Source: Novosphingobium endophyticum (GTDB lineage: Bacteria > Pseudomonadota > Alphaproteobacteria > Sphingomonadales > Sphingomonadaceae). From it: a stretch of DNA of 64,000 nt. Shown one piece after another: positions 52,126 to 62,049 of the stretch. Location: the NCBI RefSeq assembly GCF_014640675.1, contig NZ_BMHK01000001.1, positions 1 through 64,000 on the forward strand, in the 5' to 3' direction. Below the pieces are notes generated by a model. The model was not told the origin of the DNA. It ran no database searches and saw only the letters and a program-made list of their open reading frames with translations. A program made the position numbers and the translations under genes. Position 1 is the first letter of the stretch. Every line of letters starts with the position of its first letter.

Positions 52126-53210
52126 CAGTAGCGCTCCACCAGAACGTCGGTATAGAGTTCGGACATGTCGGGCTCGGGCGAATTCTCGGCGAAGTCGGCC
52201 GCTTCGGACACCTTTGCGCGAACGCGCTTGTCGAGATTCTTGAGGGCGGCTTCATCGACGCCCAATTCCATGAGTTCGGCCTTGGCATGCTCGATCGGAT
52301 CGCGCTTTTCGCGCACGCCCTGAACTTCCTCGCGGCTGCGGTACTTGGCCGGGTCCGACATCGAGTGGCCGCGATAGCGGTAGGTATTGAGCTCCATGAG
52401 GACCGGCCCGTTGCCGCCGCGCACATGCTCGAGCGCGATTTCCGCAGCCTTGCGGACCTCGAGCACGTCCATGCCGTCAACCTGCATACCGGGAATGCGG
52501 AAGGCCGTGCCACGGCGGTAGAAATGCGTCTCGGCGGACGAGCGGTTGACCGCCGTACCCATGGCGTACTGGTTGTTCTCGATCACGAAGATGATCGGCA
52601 ACTTCCACAAGGAGGCCATGTTGAAGCTCTCGTAGACCTGCCCCTGGTTCGCCGCACCATCACCGAAGTAGGCCATGGCGACGCCGCCGTCCTCGCGATA
52701 CTTGTGCGCGAAGGCAAGGCCCGCGCCGAGCGAAACCTGGGCGCCGACGATGCCGTGACCGCCGTAGAAGCGATGCTCCACGCTGAACATGTGCATCGAA
52801 CCGCCCTTGCCCTTGGAGATCCCCGAATGGCGTCCGGTCAGTTCGGCCATGATGACCTTCGGGTCGATGCCGTAAGCCAGCATATGCCCGTGGTCGCGGT
52901 AGCCGGTAATGACCGAGTCCCGATTGCCGTCGAGCGCGGACTGCAACCCGACCGCGACGGCTTCCTGCCCGATGTAGAGGTGGCAAAAACCGCCAATCAG
53001 CCCGAGGCCGTAAAGCTGACCGGCCTTCTCCTCGAACCGCCGGATGAGCAACATCTGCTCGTACAGCTTGAGCAGTTCTTCCTTGCTCGCCTTGTAGCGG
53101 CGGTCCGCCGCGTGGGTCTGCTGGAGACTGTGGAGGACGAACTCGTCGTCTGCTGCGGGCGACCCGGCAGATTCTCCTCCGGGTCGGGCGTCAGTTTTTA
53201 CCTTAGGCAA
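52125..53210 (-). CDS. pdhA: Pyruvate dehydrogenase E1 alpha subunit
   Basis: A 361-residue E1-alpha. It starts with TTG 53210, with GGGGAG just upstream; the frame has no nearby ATG before conserved sequence begins. The first 40 residues are a variable acidic arm. Conserved parts are [34 protein letters not shown], the thiamine-diphosphate motif [30 protein letters not shown] and [15 protein letters not shown], whose Ser is the phosphorylation-loop position in eukaryotic homologues. With PdhB and E2 it converts pyruvate to acetyl groups on the lipoyl arm. It is preceded by the ftsB-like gene on the same strand. Confidence 0.96.
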   Translation of the reverse strand: MPKVKTDARPGGESAGSPAADDEFVLHSLQQTHAADRRYKASKEELLKLYEQMLLIRRFEEKAGQLYGLGLIGGFCHLYIGQEAVAVGLQSALDGNRDSVITGYRDHGHMLAYGIDPKVIMAELTGRHSGISKGKGGSMHMFSVEHRFYGGHGIVGAQVSLGAGLAFAHKYREDGGVAMAYFGDGAANQGQVYESFNMASLWKLPIIFVIENNQYAMGTAVNRSSAETHFYRRGTAFRIPGMQVDGMDVLEVRKAAEIALEHVRGGNGPVLMELNTYRYRGHSMSDPAKYRSREEVQGVREKRDPIEHAKAELMELGVDEAALKNLDKRVRAKVSEAADFAENSPEPDMSELYTDVLVERY

Positions 53211-53337
53211 TGAGGCTCCCCATCGTTCACGCGATCATCGCGGGGGGATATAGGCAGGTGCGACGGAAATCGGAAGCGCCGTTATCGTGAATTTGCGCTG
53301 GCGTGAACATAAATTGTCGCCTGCCGGGACGCAGCGG

Positions 53338-53649
53338 TCAGGGAACGAGCATCACCATCTCGTCCGGGCGGGCGACATTCAGGTTGCCGCGCAGCAGCTC
53401 GCCAGCCAGATCAGGATCGACATTCTGCGGATTGAGAAGGTCGACGCGGTTCCTGATCCGCTCCCTCTCCAGCCTGAGCTCCGCCAACTTCGCTTCGCGC
53501 TGTTCGAGCAGTCGCTGGTTCTCGCCCCAGGCGACAAGACCACTCGGCCCCGCGATGACCCAGGCGCCCATCAGCAAGAGCACGGCGAGCGCAAGGCCCT
53601 GCACGAACCGCTCTTTTGCTATGTTTGGCTCCGGCCGCATGGTCCTCAT
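53338..53649 (-). CDS. ftsB: FtsB/DivIC-family septum formation initiator
   Basis: I take ATG 53649 (ATG 53640 is nearly as likely), giving 103 residues. A short basic cytoplasmic tail is followed by a single membrane helix (GLALAVLLLMGAWVIAG) and then a coiled coil, EQREAKLAELRLERERI, ending in RPDEMVMLVP. This layout is that of FtsB/DivIC proteins, which bind FtsL and FtsQ in the divisome. It precedes pdhA, the usual alphaproteobacterial order. No clean ribosome-binding site is seen before the ATG. Confidence 0.82.
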   Translation of the reverse strand: MRTMRPEPNIAKERFVQGLALAVLLLMGAWVIAGPSGLVAWGENQRLLEQREAKLAELRLERERIRNRVDLLNPQNVDPDLAGELLRGNLNVARPDEMVMLVP

Positions 53650-53728
53650 GGAATCGATAGAATCACAAGTGATTCCGCGTTGCAAGACTATTCGATAGAC
53701 CCGGCCTGCGAGCAGGCACAGTATCCGG

Positions 53729-55285
53729 CTAATCGAGCCGGCGCGTCGTCGCGTCGATTGATGTTGATAACTCGCGCCTCGTGCCCTCTGCGGGCGTATT
53801 GCCGATCGCCTTGTTCACGGCAGCGTAGCTGGTGCGCAGGCGCCCTTCGTTCTGCGCCAGATCGCGCTCGGCCTGGAGTACGGTGCGCCGTGCATCGATC
53901 ACCCCCAGATAGTTGATGGCACCGCCGCGATAACTCGCCTCGGCGAGACCGAAGGCCCGGCGCGTGGTTTCGATGCGGGCAAGCAGCCTGGCATGCTGTA
54001 GGTGTTCGGACGCGAAGCGATTGAGCGCGTCGTCGATCTCCTGCCACGAGCGCAGGACCGTGGCCTGAAATTCCACGGCCGCCTCGCGTTGTTCCAGCTT
54101 GCGCAGTTGCACCACGCTCCGCCTTCTCCCGCCGTCGAACAGCGGCAGATCAAGGCTCGGCCCGATCGACCAGGTCCGGCTTGCCCAGTCGAACAGGTTC
54201 TCACTGCGATAGGATTCAAGGGCGATGCCCCCGCCAAGACGAATGCTCGGGTAGAGATCGGCCACGGCCACGCCGATTCCCGCAGTGGCGGCATGAAGAC
54301 GCGCCTCGGCGGCGCGCACGTCGGGCCGGCGCAAGGCCGCTTCTGAGGGAAGCCCCAACGACAGGTCCGGCGGAAGCGCGCCGCTACTGTCCGCGACCGG
54401 CTTCAGAGTCTCCCTCAGGCTCCCGGGCCGCTCCCCCAGCAGGAACGAAATGGCGTTTATCTGCTCGGCCTCGCGCGTGAGCAAGACGGGAAGCTGCGCC
54501 TCGACCGCATCCAGCGCGGCGCGTTCGCTCTCCAGTTCCCGGTGGTTTTCGATGCCGCCCTCGACCCGGGCGGCTACGAGCGAGACGCGCTCGCGCAGCA
54601 AGGCGCTCTCCTCCCGCATCAGCGCCGCTTGCCGCTGCGTGGCGCGCAGCTCGAAATAGGTCTGCGCCACTTCGCCGGCAACGCTGAGCCGCGCCAGGTC
54701 GAGCAAGGCCCCCTGCGCGGCAATGCCGGCGTCCGCGGCCTCCAGCGAGCGCCGGACCTTGCCCCACAGATCGAGTTCCCAAGAGGCGTCGAAACCGCCG
54801 CGATAGAGCGTGAACGGCTGCGACAGCAACCTGGCAAGCGCGTCCCGATCCCGCCCGATCGCCTCGAACAGCCGCGTACCGGCGCCATATTCGCTCTGCC
54901 GCTGGCGACTGACATCGGCATTGGCCGCGACGTGCGGAAGGCTCGCCGCGGCTTCGGCCGATCGCTGCACGCGAGCCCGCGCGAAATGGAGCGCGGCGGT
55001 CTCGATGTCGGGGCTTGCGGCAAGCGCCTTGCCGACCAGCCCGTCGAGGACGGGATCGTCGAAAACCTTCCACCAGTCGGCGGGGATCGATTCTTCCGAT
55101 GCCCCATGCGCGACAAGGACGGGATCGCCACTGCGCCACGTCGTCCAGTCGTCCGGCGCGGCAGTGGCGGGGCGCACATAGTCGGGGCCCATCGTGCACC
55201 CGCCAAGCAGCAGCGATCCGATGGTCGCAAGGCCGGTGAAAATGCGCGGGTTCGGTGAACTTGATGGTCGCGTCATGTCGGGCAT
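53729..55285 (-). CDS. Outer-membrane efflux lipoprotein (NodT/TolC-like)
   Basis: The start is taken at 55285, just past the upstream permease stop; ATG 55276 is an alternative. The 518-residue product has a lipoprotein signal (GLATIGSLLLGGC) and begins TMGPDYVRPATAAPDDW, the usual N-terminus of OMF channel proteins. Two OEP repeats follow: LDLARLSVAGEVAQTYFELRATQRQAALMREE in the first and FRRAFGLAEASYRGGAINYLGVIDARRT-type in the second. It forms a trimeric outer-membrane duct for the HlyD/ABC-2 system encoded upstream in the same operon. Confidence 0.9.
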   Translation of the reverse strand: MPDMTRPSSSPNPRIFTGLATIGSLLLGGCTMGPDYVRPATAAPDDWTTWRSGDPVLVAHGASEESIPADWWKVFDDPVLDGLVGKALAASPDIETAALHFARARVQRSAEAAASLPHVAANADVSRQRQSEYGAGTRLFEAIGRDRDALARLLSQPFTLYRGGFDASWELDLWGKVRRSLEAADAGIAAQGALLDLARLSVAGEVAQTYFELRATQRQAALMREESALLRERVSLVAARVEGGIENHRELESERAALDAVEAQLPVLLTREAEQINAISFLLGERPGSLRETLKPVADSSGALPPDLSLGLPSEAALRRPDVRAAEARLHAATAGIGVAVADLYPSIRLGGGIALESYRSENLFDWASRTWSIGPSLDLPLFDGGRRRSVVQLRKLEQREAAVEFQATVLRSWQEIDDALNRFASEHLQHARLLARIETTRRAFGLAEASYRGGAINYLGVIDARRTVLQAERDLAQNEGRLRTSYAAVNKAIGNTPAEGTRRELSTSIDATTRRLD

Positions 55286-55292
55286 CCCGAGA

Positions 55293-56402
55293 TCAGGCAA
55301 GACGGTGGCGAAACAGCCACGCGGCGAGCGGCAAGGTAACGCCTCCTACCACCAGCATGGGAATGAAATCCGGCGCGACATCCGCAAGCCCCGCGCCTTC
55401 GAGATAGACCCGGCGAACCAGGTCTATCGCGAAGCGAAGCGGGTTCAGGTACGTCACGAGCTGGAGAACCTCAGGCATGTTACGCACCGGCGTCAGCAGC
55501 CCCGAAAGCAGGGTGAGCGGCAGGATGATGAGGAACGAATAGAGCATCGCCTGTTGCATGTTGCGCGCCATGGCCGACAGCGACATGCCGATCCCCACGG
55601 CCGCGCCGGTAAAGCCGAGCAGGCCGAGGTAGAGCAGCCAGAGCGAACCGCTCATCGGCACCCCGAACCAGAAGCGCACGATCAGCAGCACGATCGTTGA
55701 CTGCACCAGCCCCACGCCGATCGCAGGCAGCGCCTTGCCGACGAGTATCTGCATGGGCGGCGGCGTCACCAGAAGCTGGTCGAACGTCCCCTGCTCCCGC
55801 TCACGCGCGACGGAAAGGGCGGCCAGCAGCAGCGTCTGTATCATGCTCAGGGTCGCGATCATCGCCGGCATGATCTGCCAGCGCGATTCCAGATTCGGGT
55901 TGAACCATGCCCTTCGCACGACGGTGATCGGCGGCGCGCTGCCGACGGAACGGTTGTAACGCTCCGCGACGGCAGCGAGATAGCCCGCTGCAGATGCCGC
56001 AGTCGATGAATTGCGCCCGTCGAGAATGACCTGGATCTGCGCGTCAGCGCCGCGCGCAAGGCGCTCGTCGAAGTCGGCGGGGATAGTGATGGCGACCAGC
56101 ACCTGGCGGGAATCGATGACGCGGGCGATCTGGTTCTCCGAGGTCAGCGTGGCTTCGCGTTCGAACACGCCCGTCCCGTCAAGCCTCGTCACGAACTCGC
56201 GCGCCGCCGCGCCGCGGCTCTGGTCGAGAAGAGCATACGGTACGTTTTGCAGGTCGAACGTGGCGGCATATCCGAACAGCATCGACTGGATGAGCGCCGG
56301 ACCGAGCAGGATCAGCCGGTTCGCCGGATCCTTCAGCAGCGCGGAAATTTCCTTGCGGCAAAGGAAGGCGATCTGAACGAGATAGGCGATGGCCCGCTGC
56401 AT
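55293..56402 (-). CDS. ABC-2 type permease (YbhR-like)
   Basis: A 369-residue permease with an N-terminal membrane helix after KEISALLKDPANRLILLGPAL. A periplasmic domain follows (FEREATLTSENQIARVIDSRQVLVAITIPADFDERLA), then five C-terminal helices including VAREREQGTFDQLLVTPP, the ABC-2 signature loop. It is the second permease of the operon, five bases after the first. The two should form a heterodimer. YbhGFSR-type systems export cationic drugs or other hydrophobic compounds. Substrate here is unknown. Confidence 0.88.
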   Translation of the reverse strand: MQRAIAYLVQIAFLCRKEISALLKDPANRLILLGPALIQSMLFGYAATFDLQNVPYALLDQSRGAAAREFVTRLDGTGVFEREATLTSENQIARVIDSRQVLVAITIPADFDERLARGADAQIQVILDGRNSSTAASAAGYLAAVAERYNRSVGSAPPITVVRRAWFNPNLESRWQIMPAMIATLSMIQTLLLAALSVAREREQGTFDQLLVTPPPMQILVGKALPAIGVGLVQSTIVLLIVRFWFGVPMSGSLWLLYLGLLGFTGAAVGIGMSLSAMARNMQQAMLYSFLIILPLTLLSGLLTPVRNMPEVLQLVTYLNPLRFAIDLVRRVYLEGAGLADVAPDFIPMLVVGGVTLPLAAWLFRHRLA

Positions 56403-56406
56403 CGGT

Positions 56407-57534
56407 TCAATCCAGCCGCTTGCGCAGCGTGCGACGCGTCGCGAACAGCAGGATCACGCCGTATGCCCCAAGGATGCCGCAGTTGCGCAGGACCATGATC
56501 CAGTCCGTGCCGGCAAGGAACAGCGACTTGATCATGCCCATGAAGTGCGTCGCCGGAAGCGCCTGTGCCACCACCCGTACAACCACCGGCACGTTACGAA
56601 GGTCGAAGACGAAGCCGGACAGCATCAGGGCGGGCATGAAGCTGAGCAGCAGCGCCAGCTGGCTGGCCGCGAACTGGTTTCGCGTGACACCCGAGATAAA
56701 GAGCCCCAGCAGAAGCGACACCGCGAGGTACAGCAGCGATGCGACGACGATCGCCAGCAGCGATCCACGGATCGGCACCTCGAACAGATAGCGCGCCGCC
56801 AGCAGGCACATCACGAGATCGATGATCCCCACGATCATGTAGGGCACGAGCTTGGCGAGTACGAGTTCGAGCGGCCTGACCGGTGTCACGAACAGCGCCT
56901 CCAGCGTCCCGCGCTCCCACTCGCGCGCGATCAGCAGCGAAGTGAGGAAGGCGCCTACCAGGGTCATGATCAGCGCGATCAGTCCCGGCACGAGGTACCA
57001 TGTGCTGTACCCTGCCTCGTTGAACCACGTACGCTGCGACAGTTCGACCCTGCCGCCTCCCCGCATTTCCGGGCTGCGGTCCATGCGGCGCTGCATGGCG
57101 CTGGAGATGGCGCCGCCGACATAGCTTTCCATGGTCGTGGCGGTGGTCGAATCGAGGCCGTTGAGGATAAGCTGGACACGGGCGTCGCCGGCGGCCACGC
57201 GGCGGGTGAAATCGACCGGCACGCGGACGATCGCCTCGACCCTGCCGGCGCGCAGCATTTCCTCGGCCTCGATCATGGTGGCGGCGTGGACGGGCACGAG
57301 ATACTCGGAGCCCCCGATCCCCGATACCGCCTCGCGCGCGATGGCGGAGTTGTCGTCCATCACCAGCGCGACCGGCGCATTCCTGACATCGAAGGAAAGA
57401 CCATAACCGAACAGCAGGATCAGCGCGATCGGCAGCAGCAGCCCGACCATGAGGTTGCTGCGATCGCGCAGCATCTGACGCGTCTCCTTGCGCGTGAGCG
57501 CGGCGAGACGCGTATGGAACGGCGACCTGCTCAC
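56407..57534 (-). CDS. ABC-2 type permease (YbhS-like)
   Basis: A 375-residue permease related to the one downstream. It begins MSRSPFHTRLAALTRKETRQMLRDRSNLMVGLLLPIALILLFGYGLSFD, with the first helix in the expected place. A periplasmic domain includes VPVDFTRRVAAGDARVQLILNG. The ABC-2 loop is AREWERGTLEALFVTPVRPLE and the C-terminus has helices ending in LRKRLD. It overlaps the ATPase gene by four bases. It forms the membrane part of the efflux complex with the YbhR-like subunit. Confidence 0.88.
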   Translation of the reverse strand: MSRSPFHTRLAALTRKETRQMLRDRSNLMVGLLLPIALILLFGYGLSFDVRNAPVALVMDDNSAIAREAVSGIGGSEYLVPVHAATMIEAEEMLRAGRVEAIVRVPVDFTRRVAAGDARVQLILNGLDSTTATTMESYVGGAISSAMQRRMDRSPEMRGGGRVELSQRTWFNEAGYSTWYLVPGLIALIMTLVGAFLTSLLIAREWERGTLEALFVTPVRPLELVLAKLVPYMIVGIIDLVMCLLAARYLFEVPIRGSLLAIVVASLLYLAVSLLLGLFISGVTRNQFAASQLALLLSFMPALMLSGFVFDLRNVPVVVRVVAQALPATHFMGMIKSLFLAGTDWIMVLRNCGILGAYGVILLFATRRTLRKRLD

Positions 57535-59312
57535 GCCGCCGCCCTGTCGTCGTTACCGTTTGCGCGGGCCTGCTCGACGATAGAGATGAAGGCGCGGTTC
57601 ATGTCCGCCTCTTCCCCATCCCCCGCCCTTTCGCGAACCTCCCTCGGCGTGCCCAGCGCCAGCAGGCGGCCGGCGTCCTGGATGGCAATACGGTCGCAGT
57701 ATTCGGCCTCTTCCATGAAGTGGGTGGTTACGACGACCGTCACCCCCGCCTGCGAAAGCGCGGTAATCGCCCGCCAGAAGGCGCGGCGTGCGAGCGGGTC
57801 GATGCCGCTGGTCGGCTCGTCCAGGAACAGGATGTCCGGCTCGTGGATCAGGCCCGCCGCCATGGCGAGGCGCTGCTTGTACCCCAGAGGCAGCAGGCCG
57901 CTGGTGGCCGAAGGATCGAGGCCGAAGCGCTCCAGCGTTTCCCCGACGCGCCGCTTCAGCGTCCTGCCGCGCAGGCCGTACGCGCCGGCGAAGAACTCGA
58001 GATTCTCCCGCACCGATAGGTTCGAATAGAGCGAGAATCTCTGCGCGACATAGCCGATCCTCGCGCGCGCGGCCGCGCGAGCCGTCCGCAAGTTCACGCC
58101 GGCAACGTCCAACTCTCCACTGGTCGCGGGAAGCAGGCCGCACAGCATGCGGAACGTGGTCGTCTTGCCCGCGCCGTTCGGGCCAAGCAGGCCGAAAATC
58201 TCTCCGCGCCTGACGTCGAACGAGGTATTGGCGACCGCGGTGAAGTCACCGAACTTGCGCACCAGTTCGCGCACGCGGATGACGGTATCTCCGCCATCCC
58301 GCGCGTGTCTCGGCAACGAACCGTCGTCCACGGCCAGCGCGGGTGAACCGGCATCGCTTCCGGCGCCGGCGACATGTTCGCGCAGCAGCAGCATGAACGC
58401 GTCTTCCAGCTCTGCCGGCTGTTCGCGCATGATCGCGTCGTGCAGCAGGTCGCCAAGATCCGCATCGCCGCTTTCGGGGCTGCGGATGAAGCGCACCGCA
58501 CCGCCGCGCGGCACGGCATCGGCGATCCTCTCCCGCGCGTCGATCAGACGGGCCTGAAGCTCGCGGGCATGCATGCCCTCGCGCGGCTCGGCCACGTATG
58601 TCAGCCCCTCGGCCCGACCGCGAAGTTCGCGCGGCGTCCCTTGTGCCAGCAGCCTGCCCTGGTTCAGCACGAAGACCTGCTCGCACCGTTCGGCCTCGTC
58701 CATGTAGGCAGTGCTGACCACGACGCTGAGCCCCTCCTCTTCGATGAGCTGCGCAAGAATCCGCCACAGATCGCGCCGCGAGAGAGGGTCCACGCCGACG
58801 CTCGGCTCGTCGAGCAGGAGCAGGTCGGGAACCCGTACCAGCGTGCAGGCAAGGCCCAGCTTCTGTTTCATGCCGCCCGAAAGGTTGCCCGCCGGACGCC
58901 GCGTAAAACGCTCAAGGCCGGTCATCCGCAACAGCCGCGAAAACCGCCGCGCGCGGTCCTCGGGCGTGACGCCGTGCAGGTCGGCATAGAGATCGAGGTT
59001 CTCCTGAACGGAAAGATCCTCGTAGAGGCCGAAACGCTGCGGCATATAGCTGATGCGGCTCTGCACTTCCTGTGGATCGCGGCGCACGTCGACCCCCAGA
59101 ACCCGCAGCGAGCCGACATCGGGGGTGAGCAGCCCTGCCATCATCCGCATCAATGTCGTCTTGCCCGCGCCGTCCGGGCCGACGAACGCCGTGAGCGTGC
59201 CCGGGGGGATCGAGAACGAAACATCGTCGATCGCATCTAGGGCCGAACCGTCGGCCGCCTCGAACGCCTTTCGCAATCCTTCGCTGACGATGGACGCGAA
59301 AGACCCGGTCAC
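57531..59312 (-). CDS. ABC transporter ATPase with two nucleotide-binding domains (YbhF-like)
   Basis: A 593-residue protein with two fused ATPase domains. The first has Walker A GPDGAGKTTLMRM, signature LSGGMKQKLGLA and Walker B LLLLDEPSVGVDPLS. The second has Walker A GPNGAGKTTTFRML and Walker B ILFLDEPTSGIDPLA. Its signature position reads LLPLGYKQRLAMA instead of LSGGQ, a degenerate form. A 60-residue linker with an acidic stretch joins them. It drives the two ABC-2 permeases. The coupling overlaps (four bases) with HlyD upstream and permease downstream indicate one operon. Confidence 0.92.
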   Translation of the reverse strand: MTGSFASIVSEGLRKAFEAADGSALDAIDDVSFSIPPGTLTAFVGPDGAGKTTLMRMMAGLLTPDVGSLRVLGVDVRRDPQEVQSRISYMPQRFGLYEDLSVQENLDLYADLHGVTPEDRARRFSRLLRMTGLERFTRRPAGNLSGGMKQKLGLACTLVRVPDLLLLDEPSVGVDPLSRRDLWRILAQLIEEEGLSVVVSTAYMDEAERCEQVFVLNQGRLLAQGTPRELRGRAEGLTYVAEPREGMHARELQARLIDARERIADAVPRGGAVRFIRSPESGDADLGDLLHDAIMREQPAELEDAFMLLLREHVAGAGSDAGSPALAVDDGSLPRHARDGGDTVIRVRELVRKFGDFTAVANTSFDVRRGEIFGLLGPNGAGKTTTFRMLCGLLPATSGELDVAGVNLRTARAAARARIGYVAQRFSLYSNLSVRENLEFFAGAYGLRGRTLKRRVGETLERFGLDPSATSGLLPLGYKQRLAMAAGLIHEPDILFLDEPTSGIDPLARRAFWRAITALSQAGVTVVVTTHFMEEAEYCDRIAIQDAGRLLALGTPREVRERAGDGEEADMNRAFISIVEQARANGNDDRAAA

Positions 59313-60310
59313 TTCGCCGGTTCCGTGTCGATCGTGACCGTAACCGGCTGGCCCAGCCTGAGGCGGCCCGCCTTGTCGTCGACGATAATGCGCACCTCAT
59401 ACACAAGGCTGGTGCGCAGCTGCTCGGACTCAACCGATTTCGGCGTGAACTCGGCGACCGACGAGATGTAGCCGACTTTGCCGGGAACCGGCTGGTCGGG
59501 GTGACTGTCGGTCGTCACCCTTGCGGCAAGCCCCGGCCGGACAAGGCCGAGATCGGCTTCGTCGACGTAGGCACGCACCCATTTGGGGCTGGTCAGCGCC
59601 AGCTCGTAGACGGGCTTCTGCGGAGACCCCATGTCTCCCGGTTCCAGAAGACGCGAGCGGACGACGGCGTCGGCGGGCGCGCGCAACTCTCCCTGCGACA
59701 CCTGATGTTCGAACAGCGCAAGCCGGGCCTGCGACGCCTCGAGCTGGGCTGCGGCCGAGGCGATGTCCTCCGCGCGCGGGCCGCGCTCGGCCAAACGCAG
59801 CGCCTCGCGCTGTTCGCTCGCCCGCGCGGCGGCTACCCTGGCGGCGCTGGCTGCACGATCGAGTTCCTGCCGGCTGACGCCCTTGCCCTCGGTCTTGTCC
59901 GCAATGGCCCGCATCCGCGAGAGATCGGCGGCGGCGCGGGAAGCCTCCGACTGCGCCGCCTCCAGCCTGTCGCGCGCCTGGCGGATTTCCTCGTGCCGCG
60001 CACCGCGCCGCAGGCGCAGCAAGTGCTGCCGGTTTGCCGCGACCTCGGCCTTTGCCTGCTCCGCCTGGAGCGACAGGGCCGCCGTGTCGAGCTTGGCAAG
60101 AACCTCGCCCCGGCGGACGGCATCGCCTTCCTCCGCCGCCATTTCCACGACACGCCCGTTGCCGTCGAAGGCAAGCGCGACCTGGCGGATATCGACATTG
60201 CCGTGAAGGACGAGTTCGCCTTCCTCTTCGCCCGTCCTTCCCTGCCACAGCCAGATCGCGAACGCGGCGACCACGACGAGGCCGATGATGGCTGCGGCAA
60301 TCTTTTTCAT
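59309..60310 (-). CDS. HlyD-family periplasmic adaptor (YbhG-like)
   Basis: A 333-residue membrane-fusion protein. An N-terminal helix (IAAAIIGLVVVAAFAIWLW) anchors it. The lipoyl-like half GNVDIRQVALAFDGNGRVVEM follows, then a long coiled-coil hairpin (AQAKAEVAANRQHLLRLRRGARHEEIRQARDRLEAAQ-type). The second lipoyl half and beta-barrel include LRAPADAVVRSRLLEPGD and LYVRAYVDEADL-type sequences. It links the inner-membrane ABC-2 transporter to the TolC-like lipoprotein. It is the first gene of the five-gene operon. Confidence 0.91.
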   Translation of the reverse strand: MKKIAAAIIGLVVVAAFAIWLWQGRTGEEEGELVLHGNVDIRQVALAFDGNGRVVEMAAEEGDAVRRGEVLAKLDTAALSLQAEQAKAEVAANRQHLLRLRRGARHEEIRQARDRLEAAQSEASRAAADLSRMRAIADKTEGKGVSRQELDRAASAARVAAARASEQREALRLAERGPRAEDIASAAAQLEASQARLALFEHQVSQGELRAPADAVVRSRLLEPGDMGSPQKPVYELALTSPKWVRAYVDEADLGLVRPGLAARVTTDSHPDQPVPGKVGYISSVAEFTPKSVESEQLRTSLVYEVRIIVDDKAGRLRLGQPVTVTIDTEPAK

Positions 60311-60687
60311 GCAGAGATCCGGTCAGGTACGATTCGGGACAATTGCGATCCCGCGAACATAGGGTAAATCCAACGCTAGCGTACTCGCAAGGATTCCAGC
60401 GGGATTTTCCCAACGTGATCCGTTACTTGTCTCCGACTTTTCCGCCCGGAAAGGCACGCAATGCGGCAACCTCGCAAGGCTCCACCCGGCAGAATATCGG
60501 ACGAATATACCTCTAAAGCAGTACTTTCTTTTCGCGCGTTCTGTATCAGGCTGACACATCGAAGCATTAAGCCGGCCCGCAATATCCTGACAGTCGTTGA
60601 CTTTTACAATGATAAGGTGTGATAGTTAACTTACCTTGAAACTTTAACCTATTGCTCCACAATCCAAACATTTGGCGGGGGCGGCGA
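60311..60687. promoter_or_regulatory. Divergent promoter region between the efflux operon and second Tad triad
   Basis: This 377-bp gap has unusually AT-rich sequence near 60590-60660. A candidate promoter for the Tad triad is TTGACT at 60597-60602 and TGATAG at 60620-60625, 17 bases apart. GGCGGGGG at about 60674 may serve as its ribosome-binding site. I see no clear promoter for the leftward efflux operon, no operator palindrome and no gene in the gap. Confidence 0.4.
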
Positions 60688-62049
60688 ATGTTTACTGCAA
60701 TGTTCACTCATGGCTTGGCCGGCAGGTTAGTGAAGTGCTCCAGGGGCGCGGTGAGCCCCATGGTAGCCCTCATGCTCGTGCCGATTTTGGGTACCACTGC
60801 GCTCGCGGTGGACGCGGGCTATTGGTACTACGTCCAGCGCTCCATGCAGAACGCCGCCGACTCCGCAGCGATCGCCGCCGCCTCCACGGGCGACGACGAC
60901 TATGTCCAGCTGGCGAAAGGCACGACCGCCAGCTACGGCTTCGTCGACGGTGAGAACAACATCACCGTGGGAGCCTCACGCGTAACCTGTCCTTCAGGCA
61001 CGGGCACCTGCACGCAAGTCGCGATCAGCTACATTTCGCCGCTGTTCTTTTCGCCGATCGTCCAGTTCACCGGGGACTCGAATGGCGGGACCGGCCAAGG
61101 GGTGGCCGCGCTGGCCGTGGCGGGGGACTCGAATGGGGGAGCCTCGCACGAGTTCTGCATCGTAGCCTTGTCCAGCACACCCGGCGATGGAATCCTTGCC
61201 AACGGCGTCCCGCACGCGAACCTGAACGGCTGCGACATATTTTCCAACAGCGCCATTCAATGCACCGGGCACAATCTGAACGCTGGTTCCGCTATCGCGG
61301 TCGGAACCAGCGATGTTTGCGGAGTGGAACAGATAGAGGGTGCGGAGCCGCTGGAGGATCCCTACGAAGATCGCGGCGATAACATTCCGGCTGACCCGTG
61401 TGGCGGGACGCCCGCCAATTATCCGCAGGCGTTTGCATCGGGGAACACATCCGATACTCTCTCTCCAACCAACAAGATCGCAGGATCATACGGCTGGGCT
61501 GGCAACAAGATATTCTGCGGGGATGTCGTACTTACGGGCGATGTGAATATCAGCAATGTTACGCTCGTAATCATGAACGGTCGACTGATTACCAACAGCC
61601 ACAAGCTCACGGCAAATAGCTCTACGCTCGTTTTCTCCGGAGACAACAATCCCCTTTATCATCATTATCCGACGGACCACGTCAACAGTAACAAGAACGT
61701 AGGCGGCAGCACCATCGAAGTTGCTGCGCCGACGTCAGGCGATTGGTCCGGAGTTGCGATCTATCAGGATCCGAGCTTGACCACCAATGTGGACGTCCAG
61801 GAGTCGGGAAACACGCCCGCCTACAACCTGTCGGGCCTGTTCTACGCCCCTAATGCTGATGTCGCATTCTGGGGTGTCGTTAACAAGGCGGGGACTGGCT
61901 ACAATTGCTTTGTCCTCGTAGCCGGCACAGTGGACATCCGAGGCACGGGCCAGATTTACGCGAATGCCACTGATCAATGTGATGACGCTGGCCTTGACGT
62001 CCCGACCGACGGCACCGGAGCGGGAGGCCCGAAATGGCTCGTGAAGTGA
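60688..62049 (+). CDS. TadG-like pilus-assembly protein (second triad)
   Basis: A 453-residue relative of the TadG-like protein at 48.5 kb. The N-terminus has the TadE/G helix with GAVSPMVALMLVPILGTTALAVDAGYWYYVQRSMQNAADSAAIAA. The long outer part is rich in Asn/Thr/Gly and ends in beta-strand-rich repeats (LSGLFYAPNADVAFWG, FVLVAGTVDIRGTGQIYAN). A hexapeptide GDSNGG occurs twice, 17 codons apart. The start is ATG 60688. Its 3' end overlaps the next TadE-like gene by 16 bases. It is likely exported to the cell surface by Tad machinery. Confidence 0.82.
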   Translation: MFTAMFTHGLAGRLVKCSRGAVSPMVALMLVPILGTTALAVDAGYWYYVQRSMQNAADSAAIAAASTGDDDYVQLAKGTTASYGFVDGENNITVGASRVTCPSGTGTCTQVAISYISPLFFSPIVQFTGDSNGGTGQGVAALAVAGDSNGGASHEFCIVALSSTPGDGILANGVPHANLNGCDIFSNSAIQCTGHNLNAGSAIAVGTSDVCGVEQIEGAEPLEDPYEDRGDNIPADPCGGTPANYPQAFASGNTSDTLSPTNKIAGSYGWAGNKIFCGDVVLTGDVNISNVTLVIMNGRLITNSHKLTANSSTLVFSGDNNPLYHHYPTDHVNSNKNVGGSTIEVAAPTSGDWSGVAIYQDPSLTTNVDVQESGNTPAYNLSGLFYAPNADVAFWGVVNKAGTGYNCFVLVAGTVDIRGTGQIYANATDQCDDAGLDVPTDGTGAGGPKWLVK

